A stretch of DNA of 44,857 bases from an uncultured Pantoea sp. (lineage in GTDB: Bacteria > Pseudomonadota > Gammaproteobacteria > Enterobacterales > Enterobacteriaceae), in NCBI GenBank assembly GCA_913778495.1, contig CAJYVD010000012.1, forward strand, positions 1 to 44,857, in the 5' to 3' direction. The position numbers and the translations under genes were made by a program. The notes below the pieces were generated by a model, which was not told the origin of the DNA, did no database searches, and saw only the letters and a list, made by a program, of their open reading frames with translations. Each line of letters begins with the position of its first letter. Position 1 is the first letter of the stretch. Shown here one piece after another: positions 1-8,137 of the stretch.

Positions 1-54
1 GGTTCCGCCCGCTAACCGCACGGCAGTTTCAGCCGCACCGCTGCGGCGTACGGG

Positions 55-248
55 CAAAGGGCCGATGGGCGCGGCCCTTTGCAATCCGCGCCCTGCGCCA
101 GCCTGCGCTGTTCCCTCATTCCGCCGCGCCAGCCCACGGACCGCGCGGATTCGCCATCCATGGCTCATTCCGCACTCTCAGCGGCATCCATGCCGCTTCG
201 TCCTGGCCGTCACGCTCCATTCGGCGCTCCGGATGGCGCTCACAAACC
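55..248 (+). repeat. GC-rich intergenic repeat element, copy A
   Basis: A roughly 194-bp element without a credible gene. It begins with a 9-bp perfect hairpin (CAAAGGGCC at 55-63 with GGCCCTTTG at 73-81). It contains the palindrome AGCGGCAT-CC-ATGCCGCT at 180-197 and ends in GGATGGCGCTCACAAACC. The same order of motifs, with diverged sequence, occurs in inverted orientation at 446-649. I infer a dispersed intergenic repeat family; the boundaries are approximate. The short reading frames crossing it look like chance frames in GC-rich DNA. Confidence 0.55.
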
Positions 249-335
249 TCGCCTGTGGGAATCTTTTCCTTTTTTCTGTGTGGTGTTGTCTGGAAGGCTG
301 TAAACCGGTCTGAACGACATTGGCTGGCTGAAAAA

Positions 336-356
336 GACAAAAGACAAAAGACAAAA
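336..356. repeat. Three tandem GACAAAA heptamers
   Basis: Three exact copies of GACAAAA lie head to tail at 336-342, 343-349 and 350-356, in the AT-richer spacer (249-445) between the two inverted GC-rich elements. No gene is visible in this spacer. The repeat could vary in copy number by slippage; no function can be assigned. Confidence 0.8.
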
Positions 357-445
357 GGGATTTTGTTGAAGCAATGCGGTCTGGCTGTTACTTAAAAGTC
401 TTACCGCCGCGCGGCTGCTACGAAAAAAACCATGCCTTGCAGCGG

Positions 446-649
446 GGTTTGTGAAGCGCCATCCGCACTCGCTGAACGAGTGAGGGCTTCCAGGGCGAGC
501 GGCATGGATGCCGCGAGAGGCGGCGTTGAGCAGGAGCGAATCGACGCCGGTCCGTCAGGAAGTCTGAGCGAGTGAGGGGACCGCGCAGCGGCGGGTGGGG
601 CTGGCGCAGGGCCGGGGAGTGCAGAGGGCGCGGCCCAGGCGCCCTCTGC
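446..649 (-). repeat. GC-rich intergenic repeat element, copy B (inverted)
   Basis: The inverted partner of the element at 55-248. It starts with GGTTTGTGAAGCGCCATCC (446 onward), carries GCGGCAT-GG-ATGCCGC at 499-514 and ends in an 11-bp perfect hairpin (GCAGAGGGCGC at 621-631 with GCGCCCTCTGC at 639-649). It shares CTGGCGCAGG next to the hairpin with copy A. The remaining stretch 650-853 is GC-rich and I see no gene or known motif in it. Confidence 0.55.
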
Positions 650-853
650 TCGTGCGCCGCACGGCGGGCAAGGCAACTGCCATTGCCATGGCGAACGAAA
701 GTTGCACCGCGCCTCGCGCCAGCGAAAACGCTCCGCCACAGCCCGTGGCAAAAGCACCCAGCCGCTGCCTGCGGCGAACCTACCTGCGGCAAACGTCCCG
801 CCACGGCCACAACGCCACCCGCGCAGGGTAAGGCCCACCAGCGCGGCCAGGCG

Positions 854-1756
854 CTACAACAATCGTTGTTCACACTCCCTCGCGATCGCCCACAGCTTAT
901 CCCGGATCACCTGCTTCAACTGCAGGGTGGCCTGCGACTGCGGCTGGTCGCGAAGGCTGATCAGCATCACCTCAAACGGCAGCGACTGAGCCACGGGCAG
1001 CAGGGTTAGCTGATCGGCGTAGCGGCAGGCGGTGAACAGATCCACCACGCCGACACCGCCGCCCGCCAGCACCATATCGGCAATCACCGAGTAGGTTTTG
1101 ATCGACAGCGACACCGGTGGGTTAAGGCCTTGCTCGCGCAGCGCGCGATGCAGCACGCGGCCCAGCGGATCCTGATTTTGCATCATCAGCAAATTGTTGG
1201 CGCACAGCCACGACAGCGTGACCGGGCCCGTGTGACGTTCATGCGCCGGCAGCAGCGCCACCATGGATGAGTGAAACAGCGGCTCCGCCATCAGCGCCGC
1301 ATCCACCTGCTGACCAAACACCAGCGCGAAATCCAGCTGCTGATCCAGAATCATGCGGCACAGCGTGCTGAAGTGCTCGGTCACCAGCTCCACGTTCACC
1401 GACGCCGCCTGCTGCCGCCAGTTCACCAGCGCCGGTGCCAGCACCATCTGCCCAAAGGCGTGCGCCGCGCCCACGCGCACCGTCTGCCCTTCGCCGCGTC
1501 GCAGCTGTTCGGTGAGCTGGGTGATGGCGTGCAAGCGCTGATACAGATCGTCCACTTCCGGTAGCAAACGTCGCCCTTCGGCCGTCATCATCATGCCCTG
1601 CGCATGCCGTTCAAACAGCGCAAAGCCCAGCTGCTGCTCGGCGTGATTCAATACCCGACTGACGTTGGGCTGCGACACATTTAACAGACGCGCCGCCGCG
1701 CTGATGCTGCCGGTCTGAACAATCGCCTGAAAAACCTCAATATGACGCAGCCGCAT
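854..1756 (-). CDS. LysR-family transcriptional regulator
   Basis: A 300-residue protein of normal LysR length. An N-terminal winged helix-turn-helix is seen around residues 5-60 (ISAAARLLNVSQPNVSRVL), followed by a linker helix and a two-lobed effector-binding domain to the C terminus. The HTH region resembles the LysR/NocR branch, in which inducers are amino acids such as diaminopimelate or opines; that is a family impression only. The gene starts 2 bp after the stop of the M19 dipeptidase gene, so the two are almost certainly co-transcribed. The likely job is control of the divergent dipeptidase and importer promoters at 2815-3012; the inducer is unknown. Confidence 0.85.
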   Translation of the reverse strand: MRLRHIEVFQAIVQTGSISAAARLLNVSQPNVSRVLNHAEQQLGFALFERHAQGMMMTAEGRRLLPEVDDLYQRLHAITQLTEQLRRGEGQTVRVGAAHAFGQMVLAPALVNWRQQAASVNVELVTEHFSTLCRMILDQQLDFALVFGQQVDAALMAEPLFHSSMVALLPAHERHTGPVTLSWLCANNLLMMQNQDPLGRVLHRALREQGLNPPVSLSIKTYSVIADMVLAGGGVGVVDLFTACRYADQLTLLPVAQSLPFEVMLISLRDQPQSQATLQLKQVIRDKLWAIARECEQRLL

Positions 1757-1758
1757 GG

Positions 1759-2814
1759 TTATTCGCCCCAGGTCGCTTCGAGCACGCGCAGCCAGTTACC
1801 GTAGCAAATCTTTTGCAGCAGCGCGTGCGAATAGCCGCGCGCGGCCAGCGCCTGCACCACGCGCGGAAACCCAGCCACGTCCTGCATATCGCCGGGCATG
1901 GTGGCGCCGTCCAGATCCGATCCAAAGCCCACGCCCTCTTCGCCCACTTTCTCCAGCAGGTATTCCACGTGGCGCACAATCGCGTCTACCGTGGTGGGCG
2001 CATGGCGATCGCCATCCTCGCGCAAAAACGGCACGGCGAAGTTGACGCCGACAAAACCACCCGACTCCGCAATCGCCACCAGCTGCCGGTCGGTGAGGTT
2101 GCGCGACTGCGCGCTCAGGGCGTGCGCGTTGGAGTGGCTGGCCACCAGCGGCGCATCGGTGATCTCGGCGGTGTGCCAGAAGCCTTTCTCATCCATATGC
2201 GACACATCCACCAGAATCCGGCGGCGATTGCAGTCGCGCACCAGCCGCTTGCCGGCCGCCGTTAAGCCGTTGCCCAAATCCGGCGACGAGGGATAGCGAA
2301 ACGGCACGCCGTCGCCGAAAAGGTTGGGACGACTCCACAGCGGCCCCAGCGTGCGTAATCCGCTGGCGTAAAGCACGTCAAGCAGATCGCCGTGCGGGTC
2401 GAGCGCCTCCGCGCCTTCAATGTGCATCACCATCGCCAGCACGCCCTGCGCCATACACTGGCGGATGTCGCGCACGCTGCGGCAAATTTTTACCTGTCCG
2501 TTAGCCGCCTGCTCAATGCGCAGCAGCAGCGCCAGCATGGCGAAGGTGGCGTCGCGCGCGGCGCTGATGACCTCCGGCGGGAAAGGCTCAAGCTCTGGCG
2601 CGCTTCTTGCTACAAGAGAATGGGTCGGGGCCCACGCGGCAAAAATACCGCCCGCCAATTCGCCCTCGCGTATGCGCGGTAAATCAATGTGGCCCCGTTC
2701 GGTACCGTGCAAAAAGGCCTGGACCGCGTCAGATGGATGCTGCTCGCACAGCTTGCTCAACACATCGTTATGACCGTCGAAGATCGGGATGTTCAGGTTA
2801 AACGTTTCAGACAT
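1759..2814 (-). CDS. Membrane dipeptidase family (peptidase M19)
   Basis: A 351-residue zinc dipeptidase of the renal dipeptidase family, which hydrolyses dipeptides and typically accepts a D-residue at the C-terminal position. Visible metal-site motifs are H15-x-D17 (FDGHNDVL), E133 (HIEGAEAL), H206 (DVSHMDE) and H227 (ASHSNAH). No signal peptide is seen, so it should act in the cytoplasm. The start at 2814 is preferred over an upstream in-frame start at 2880 because AGGGAAG lies just upstream and family similarity begins here. It is first in a two-gene unit with the LysR gene and divergent from the peptide importer, which supports a role on imported L,D-dipeptides. The exact substrate cannot be read from the sequence. 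Confidence 0.88.
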   Translation of the reverse strand: MSETFNLNIPIFDGHNDVLSKLCEQHPSDAVQAFLHGTERGHIDLPRIREGELAGGIFAAWAPTHSLVARSAPELEPFPPEVISAARDATFAMLALLLRIEQAANGQVKICRSVRDIRQCMAQGVLAMVMHIEGAEALDPHGDLLDVLYASGLRTLGPLWSRPNLFGDGVPFRYPSSPDLGNGLTAAGKRLVRDCNRRRILVDVSHMDEKGFWHTAEITDAPLVASHSNAHALSAQSRNLTDRQLVAIAESGGFVGVNFAVPFLREDGDRHAPTTVDAIVRHVEYLLEKVGEEGVGFGSDLDGATMPGDMQDVAGFPRVVQALAARGYSHALLQKICYGNWLRVLEATWGE

Positions 2815-3012
2815 GGTGTATCGCTTCCCTGTTGGAAGGTGTGCGCAGGCGCTGCGAGCTGAGAGGGCAAGATGCACCAAAACGTGGCACGCGCGGGCGT
2901 CGGCAACACGAGGTTGAAGCGGTATTAATCCCTCCGCACAGGCGTGAAGTCAAGACAAAATAATGATGACATCGTAAATTTTTAATATAAATATCAATTA
3001 TTTGGAGAGAAA
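2815..3012. promoter_or_regulatory. Divergent promoter region, dipeptidase-lysR versus peptide importer
   Basis: A 198-bp space between two divergent units. Its right part (about 2960-3003) is strikingly AT-rich compared with the flanks (TTTTTAATATAAATATCAA), as expected for a promoter reading into the importer operon. I could not fix a convincing -35/-10 pair. GGAGAG at 3004-3009 is the ribosome site of the binding-protein gene. It is the natural place for the linked LysR regulator to bind. Confidence 0.5.
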
Positions 3013-4608
3013 ATGGTTACCAGAAGACGCTTTCTTGCAGGATGCACCGCCGTACCGTTTTTATCTTACCTCAGCCTCAATAACGCCTTTGCCGCCACGC
3101 CCCCCAGTATGCTGGTGATGGCGATGCAGCTCGACAACATCACCAGTCTCGATCCCCATGAAAGTTTTGAGGCCACCGGCGGCCAGATCTGCGGCAATCT
3201 CTATCAAAAGCTGGTGATGGCCGACCCGCAGCACGCCGACAAAGTTATCGGTCAGCTCGCCAAAAGCTGGGACGTGAGCAGCGACAACCGCACTTACACC
3301 TTCCATCTGGACCCGGACGCCACCTTTGCCGATGGATCGCCGCTGACCGCCGAGGATGCCGCCTACTCCATTGAGCGCATCGTGAAACTGGACAAAAGTC
3401 CGGCGTTTATCATCAACCAGTTCGGGTTTACCAAAGACAACGTGACGCAGCAGGTCACCGCGAAAGATGCCCATACGCTGGAGATGAAGCTGGGTGCGCC
3501 CGCGTCAGAAAGCTTCTTGTTGTACTGCCTCTCCGCCACGGTAGGCAGCATCGTGTCGAAAAAAGCCTGTGAAGCCAACCAGCAGAGCGGCGACTTCGGC
3601 AACGCGTGGCTCAAGCAGCACAGCGCGGGTTCAGGCGCCTTTACGCTGCGCACCTGGAAAGCCAGTGAAACGGTGATACTGGAGCTCAGCCCGCACTACG
3701 CTAACCAGAGCGCCATCAAGCGCGTGATCCTCAAGCACATCGCCGACCCTGCGGCGCAGGCGCTGATGCTGAAAAAAGGCGATATCGATGTCGCCTACGA
3801 TCTCACCACCGAGCAGCTGCTTCAGGTGAAGCAGGACAGCAGCCTGCAGCTGGTGAATCAGTCGCTGTCGGCCATCATGCTGATGTCGTGCAACACACAA
3901 AATGAATACCTGAAGAAACCGCAGGTATGGCAGGCGCTGAAGTGGGCGCTGGATTACGACAGCATCCAAAAAAACATCTTGTCGATGAGCTTCATTACCC
4001 ACCAAAGCTTCCTGCCGAACGGCTTTCCGGCGGCGCTGGAGGACACGCCTTTCCATAAAGATGTGGCCAAAGCCAAAGCGCTGCTGGCGGAAGCGGGTTA
4101 TCCAGACGGCTTTTCCATTACGCTCGATCACTACTCCATGCAGCCTTACCCCGATATTGCCCAGGCCATCCAGACGCAGCTGGGGGCGATTGGCATCAAA
4201 GTGTCATTGATTGCCGCAGAAAATCGGCAGGTGCTGACCAAAATGCGCGCCCGTCAGCACCAGCTAGCCCTGACCGTCTGGGGTGCCGATTACTTCGATC
4301 CCAACTCCAATACCGAAGCCTTCTGCGTCAATACTGATAACAGCGATAACGCACGCAGCCGCACGCTGGCGTGGCGCTGTAGCTGGTCTGACGCCACGTT
4401 CAACACGCTCACCGAACAGGCGCTGCACGAAACCGATCCGGCCAAGCGCATCGCGCTTTATCAGCAGATCCAGCAGCTGAGCCGGGAAAAAAGCCCGTTT
4501 ATCTTCATGATGCAAAAAACCAAAAACGTCGCCTGCGGCCACACCCTCAAAGACGTGCAGCTCACCGTGCTGGAGCAGTGGCCCTATGCGCAGGTGAAAA
4601 AAGCCTGA
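3013..4608 (+). CDS. Peptide ABC transporter substrate-binding protein, Tat-type signal
   Basis: A 531-residue periplasmic solute-binding protein of family 5 (DppA/OppA/NikA type). It is first in a six-gene operon with two permeases, two ATPases and a D-aminopeptidase. The N terminus TRRRFLAG matches the twin-arginine consensus, followed by a hydrophobic stretch and a likely cleavage after AFA (residues 26-28), so export through Tat is predicted. The LAGC tetrad at residues 8-11 mimics a lipobox but lies before the hydrophobic core, so I do not call it a lipoprotein. Family-typical text follows: SLDPHES near residue 45, then the long bilobed domain. The likely ligand is a di- or oligopeptide; D-residue peptides are inferred from the operon. 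Confidence 0.88.
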   Translation: MVTRRRFLAGCTAVPFLSYLSLNNAFAATPPSMLVMAMQLDNITSLDPHESFEATGGQICGNLYQKLVMADPQHADKVIGQLAKSWDVSSDNRTYTFHLDPDATFADGSPLTAEDAAYSIERIVKLDKSPAFIINQFGFTKDNVTQQVTAKDAHTLEMKLGAPASESFLLYCLSATVGSIVSKKACEANQQSGDFGNAWLKQHSAGSGAFTLRTWKASETVILELSPHYANQSAIKRVILKHIADPAAQALMLKKGDIDVAYDLTTEQLLQVKQDSSLQLVNQSLSAIMLMSCNTQNEYLKKPQVWQALKWALDYDSIQKNILSMSFITHQSFLPNGFPAALEDTPFHKDVAKAKALLAEAGYPDGFSITLDHYSMQPYPDIAQAIQTQLGAIGIKVSLIAAENRQVLTKMRARQHQLALTVWGADYFDPNSNTEAFCVNTDNSDNARSRTLAWRCSWSDATFNTLTEQALHETDPAKRIALYQQIQQLSREKSPFIFMMQKTKNVACGHTLKDVQLTVLEQWPYAQVKKA

Positions 4609-5618
4609 TGCCGGTACTGAAAAACATTGCTCGAACCGTGGGCAGCTTGCTGCTCACGCTGTTTGGCCTCTCGGTGCTGACCTTCTTTATCGGGCGCGTG
4701 ATGCCCACCGATCCGGTGCTGGCGGCGGTGGGTGACAATGCACCGCAGTCGGTGGTGGAGCGGGTGCGCGCCGAGATGGGGCTGGATCAGCCCCTGTACG
4801 TGCAGTTTGGTCACTACCTCACCCAACTGCTGCACGGCGATCTCGGCCGGTCGGTGCTCACCTCGAATCCCGTGGCGACGGACATCGCGCGCTTTTTCCC
4901 GGCCACCATGGAGCTGGCTACGGCGGCCATTATCATCGCCGCGCTGGTCGGTATTCCCCTGGGCGTCTGGGCGGCGGTGCGCCAGGGTTCGTGGGTGGAT
5001 CAGACTATCCGCGTGGTCTGCCTGGCGGGCCATTCGCTGCCGGTGTTCGTGCTGGCGCTGCTGAGCCTGCTGGTGTTCTACGCCGTGCTGGGTATCGCGC
5101 CCGGCCCGGGCCGTCAGGACATTATCTGGCAGGATATGGTGCCGCAGGTCACCGGACTGCTCACGGTGGACTCCCTGCTGGCGGGCGAATATGACGCCTT
5201 TCGCGATGCGCTGGCGCACATGGCGCAGCCGGTGCTGATTCTGGCCTATTTCAGCATGGCCTACATCACGCGCATGACGCGCACGTTCATGCTCAATGCG
5301 CTGAGCGGCGAGTTTGTCATCACCGCGCGCGCCAAGGGCCTCTCCTCACGGCGGGTGATCTGGCGTCACGCCTTTCCCACCGTGGCGGTGCAGCTGGTGA
5401 CCGTGCTGGCGCTGACCTACGCCGGCCTGCTGGAAGGGGCGGTAGTCACGGAAAACGTGTTCGCCTGGCCCGGTCTCGGCCAATACCTTACGACCTCGCT
5501 GATGAACGCCGACATGAACCCGGTGGTGGGGGCAACCCTGCTGGTGGGCACGGTCTATGTGCTGCTCAACCAGCTGGCCGATCTTCTCTATCGACTTTGG
5601 GACCCGCGCGTAAAATGA
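4608..5618 (+). CDS. Peptide ABC transporter permease (DppB/OppB type)
   Basis: A 336-residue inner-membrane permease with about six transmembrane segments. It has the N-terminal DppB signature (a membrane segment, then VMPTDPVLAAVG and a periplasmic stretch) and the cytoplasmic EAA-like loop near FVITARAKGLSSRRVIWRHA, which contacts the ATPases. The ATG at 4608 overlaps the TGA of the binding-protein gene by one base (TGATG), so translation is coupled; an upstream in-frame start at 4578 would add ten residues inside the previous gene. It forms the import channel with the next permease. Confidence 0.9.
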   Translation: MPVLKNIARTVGSLLLTLFGLSVLTFFIGRVMPTDPVLAAVGDNAPQSVVERVRAEMGLDQPLYVQFGHYLTQLLHGDLGRSVLTSNPVATDIARFFPATMELATAAIIIAALVGIPLGVWAAVRQGSWVDQTIRVVCLAGHSLPVFVLALLSLLVFYAVLGIAPGPGRQDIIWQDMVPQVTGLLTVDSLLAGEYDAFRDALAHMAQPVLILAYFSMAYITRMTRTFMLNALSGEFVITARAKGLSSRRVIWRHAFPTVAVQLVTVLALTYAGLLEGAVVTENVFAWPGLGQYLTTSLMNADMNPVVGATLLVGTVYVLLNQLADLLYRLWDPRVK

Positions 5619-6514
5619 CCTTTTTCTCTCGTGAGTGGCTGCTGGACAGCACGCCCGCTAACCGCCGCCAGGCGGTGTGGGGTCGGCGCTATCGCCTGTG
5701 GCTGAGTCTGCGCCGCCATCCGCTGGCCATGGCCGGGCTGGCGGTGATCATTCTGATGCTCCTGCTGGCGGCGTTCGCGCCCTGGCTGACGCCGTATCAC
5801 CCCGGCGCGCAGCAGCTGGAACAGCGCCTGGCCGCGCCGTCGGCGGCGCACTGGCTGGGCACCGATGAGCTGGGGCGTGACGTCTGGACGCGCATTATCT
5901 ACGGCGCGCGCACCACGTTAGGCATGGTGATCGCCGTGGTGGCGCTAACCGCCCCGCTCGGCCTGTTAATTGGCTGCGTGGCAGGTTACGCGGGCGGCAT
6001 CGTGGACAAAGCCCTGATGCGGCTGACCGACATTTTCCTCGCCTTTCCGCGTTTGATTCTGGCGCTGGCGTTTGTGGCGGCGCTCAAGCCAGGCATTGAA
6101 AGCGCGATCCTGGCGATTTCGCTGACCGCCTGGCCGCCTTACGCGCGCCTGGCGCGCGCGGAAACCCTGCAGTTTCGCCGCAGCGATTTTATTGCCGCCA
6201 GCCGCCTCACCGGCGCCGCGCCGCTGCGCATCATTCTGCGCCATATTATGCCGCTGTGCGTGCCGAGCCTGGTGGTACGCGTCACGCTGGATATGAGTTC
6301 CATCATTATCACCGCCGCCAGCCTCGGCTTTCTTGGCATGGGTGCCCAGCCGCCGTCACCGGAATGGGGCACCATGATCGCCACCGCGCGGCGCTTTTTG
6401 TTCAGCGAATGGTGGGTGCCGCTGATGCCCTGCATCGCCATCTTCCTCACCTCCCTGGCCTTTAACTTTCTCGGCGACGGTCTGCGCGACGTGCTGGACC
6501 CCAAGGAGCGCTAA
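5615..6514 (+). CDS. Peptide ABC transporter permease (DppC/OppC type)
   Basis: A 299-residue inner-membrane permease. It has the DppC hallmarks: a first membrane segment, then the periplasmic motif HWLGTDELGRDVWTRIIYGAR, five further membrane spans, and an EAA-like loop (SDFIAASRLTGAAPLRIILRH). The ATG at 5615 overlaps the previous stop in an ATGA arrangement, which favours it over an in-frame start at 5597. It should pair with the upstream DppB-type protein to form the membrane pore of this importer. Confidence 0.9.
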   Translation: MTFFSREWLLDSTPANRRQAVWGRRYRLWLSLRRHPLAMAGLAVIILMLLLAAFAPWLTPYHPGAQQLEQRLAAPSAAHWLGTDELGRDVWTRIIYGARTTLGMVIAVVALTAPLGLLIGCVAGYAGGIVDKALMRLTDIFLAFPRLILALAFVAALKPGIESAILAISLTAWPPYARLARAETLQFRRSDFIAASRLTGAAPLRIILRHIMPLCVPSLVVRVTLDMSSIIITAASLGFLGMGAQPPSPEWGTMIATARRFLFSEWWVPLMPCIAIFLTSLAFNFLGDGLRDVLDPKER

Positions 6515-7342
6515 ATGTTGGTGGAAATTGAAAATCTGTGTATCGCGTTTGGTCACGGTACGGAACGCGTGGAGGCCGTGCGCGGCGTTAATTTACACAT
6601 TGGCCGCGAAAAGTTTGCCATCGTCGGCGAAAGCGGCTCCGGCAAATCGCTAACCGCCCGCAGCCTGATGCAGCTTCTGCCGGGCAATGCGCAGGTGAGC
6701 GCCGACGTGCTGCGCTTTGATGGCATCGATCTGCGCGGCGCCAGTGAAAAGGTACTGCGGCAGATTCGCGGCAAACGCGTCGGGTTTATCCTGCAAGATC
6801 CGAAATATTCGCTCAATCCGGTGATGACCATCGGCAAACAAATTGCCGAAGCCTGGCGCGAGCACAAAGGCGGCAGCCGCAAAGCCGCGATGCAGGCGGC
6901 AATTGGCCTGCTGGAGCAGGTGAAAATTCGCGATGCTGCCCGCGTCGCCACGCGCTATCCGCATGAGGTATCCGGCGGCATGGGGCAGCGCGTGATGATC
7001 GCCATGATGCTGGCACCCGACCCCGAACTGCTGATTGCCGACGAGCCCACCAGCGCGCTGGACGCCACGGTGCAGGCGGAGATCCTCAAACTGATTGACG
7101 AACTGGTCTCCGCACGCGGCATGGGGCTGATTTTGATCAGCCATGACTTGCCGCTGGTGTCGCACTTCTGCGATCGCGTGGCGGTGATGTACGCCGGACG
7201 CGTGGTAGAGCTGCTGGAGGCACACGCGTTGCAGCAGGCGCAACATCCCTATACGCGCGGCTTACTGGCCTGCCTGCCCTCGCTGCGGCACGCGCGTGCG
7301 CGCTTGCCGGTGTTGCAGCGCGAGGCGGCATGGCGTGACTGA
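6515..7342 (+). CDS. Peptide ABC transporter ATP-binding protein (DppD/OppD type)
   Basis: A 275-residue ABC ATPase that powers peptide import. Visible motifs are Walker A GESGSGKS, the Q-loop QDP, signature VSGGMGQR (a variant of LSGGQ), Walker B LLIADEP and the switch histidine in LISHD. The C-terminal extension with HPYTRGLLACLPSL is typical of the oligopeptide subfamily; it is slightly short compared with E. coli DppD. The start directly follows the TAA of the permease gene, so it belongs to the same transcript. It should act as a heterodimer with the next ATPase. Confidence 0.9.
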   Translation: MLVEIENLCIAFGHGTERVEAVRGVNLHIGREKFAIVGESGSGKSLTARSLMQLLPGNAQVSADVLRFDGIDLRGASEKVLRQIRGKRVGFILQDPKYSLNPVMTIGKQIAEAWREHKGGSRKAAMQAAIGLLEQVKIRDAARVATRYPHEVSGGMGQRVMIAMMLAPDPELLIADEPTSALDATVQAEILKLIDELVSARGMGLILISHDLPLVSHFCDRVAVMYAGRVVELLEAHALQQAQHPYTRGLLACLPSLRHARARLPVLQREAAWRD

Positions 7343-7396
7343 CGCGCTTTCTTTTCTCCCTTTGGAATTCTTTCCGTTTGTTTATGCAGGCAGCGC

Positions 7397-8137
7397 ATGA
7401 TTGAGATCGAGAATTTAACCATCCGCTTTGGCGGCGTCACCGCGGTCAATAACGTGAGTTTTGCGGTGGAGAACGGCGAGAGTGTGGGGCTGGTGGGTGA
7501 AAGCGGCTCGGGCAAATCAACGATTTTGCGCGCGCTGGCGGGACTCAACGACCGCTGGCACGGCAACCTGCGCTTTGGCGGTGTGACGCTCGGCCCGCGC
7601 CGCAGCCGCGCCTTCTATCGGCAGGTGCAAATGGTGTTTCAGGACCCGTTCGGGTCGCTGCATCCGCGCCAGACCATTGACCGGATACTGCACGAGCCGC
7701 TGCTGGTGCACCGGCTGGATCGAGCCGAGCAGCGTATCGCGCAGGCGCTGCATGAGGTCGGCCTGCCGGCAAACGTGCGCTTCCGCTTTCCCCATCAGCT
7801 CTCTGGCGGACAGCGCCAGCGCGTGGCGATTGCCCGCGCGCTGATTGCCGAACCGGAAGTACTGCTGCTCGACGAGCCCACGTCGGCGCTGGATGTCTCG
7901 GTGCAGGCGGAAATCCTGAATTTACTCAGCGATCTTCGCAGCGAGCGCCAACTCACGTACATTCTGGTGACGCACAACCTCGCGGTGGTGGCGCACCTGT
8001 GCCAGCGCATCGGCGTGATGCAGCAGGGCGAGATGGTGGAGCAGCTGAGCGCCGCGGACCTGCGCGCGCGCCGCATCCAGCATCCGCACACCGCGCAACT
8101 CTTTGATCTCAGCATGACGCTGGAGGAACCGGCATGA
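7397..8137 (+). CDS. Peptide ABC transporter ATP-binding protein (DppF/OppF type)
   Basis: A 246-residue ABC ATPase, shorter than E. coli DppF (over 300 residues) because the C-terminal tail is trimmed. Walker [10 protein letters not shown]-loop QDPFGSLHPRQ, signature LSGGQRQR, Walker B LLLDEP and the H-loop LVTHN are all present, so it should be active. It follows the first ATPase after a 54-bp gap and overlaps the D-aminopeptidase gene in an ATGA junction, which ties the peptidase tightly to the importer. Confidence 0.9.
   Translation: MIEIENLTIRFGGVTAVNNVSFAVENGESVGLVGESGSGKSTILRALAGLNDRWHGNLRFGGVTLGPRRSRAFYRQVQMVFQDPFGSLHPRQTIDRILHEPLLVHRLDRAEQRIAQALHEVGLPANVRFRFPHQLSGGQRQRVAIARALIAEPEVLLLDEPTSALDVSVQAEILNLLSDLRSERQLTYILVTHNLAVVAHLCQRIGVMQQGEMVEQLSAADLRARRIQHPHTAQLFDLSMTLEEPA

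Noticed and set aside
401-1009. Several overlapping reading frames of 75-150 codons on both strands before and into the lysR end
   Set aside because: They overlap each other in different frames in very GC-rich repeat DNA, have no recognisable domain and no ribosome sites.
3013-3045. LAGC near the start of the first binding protein as a lipoprotein site
   Set aside because: The cysteine lies at residue 11, before the hydrophobic core, so lipid attachment is not plausible; a later AFA cleavage site fits better.
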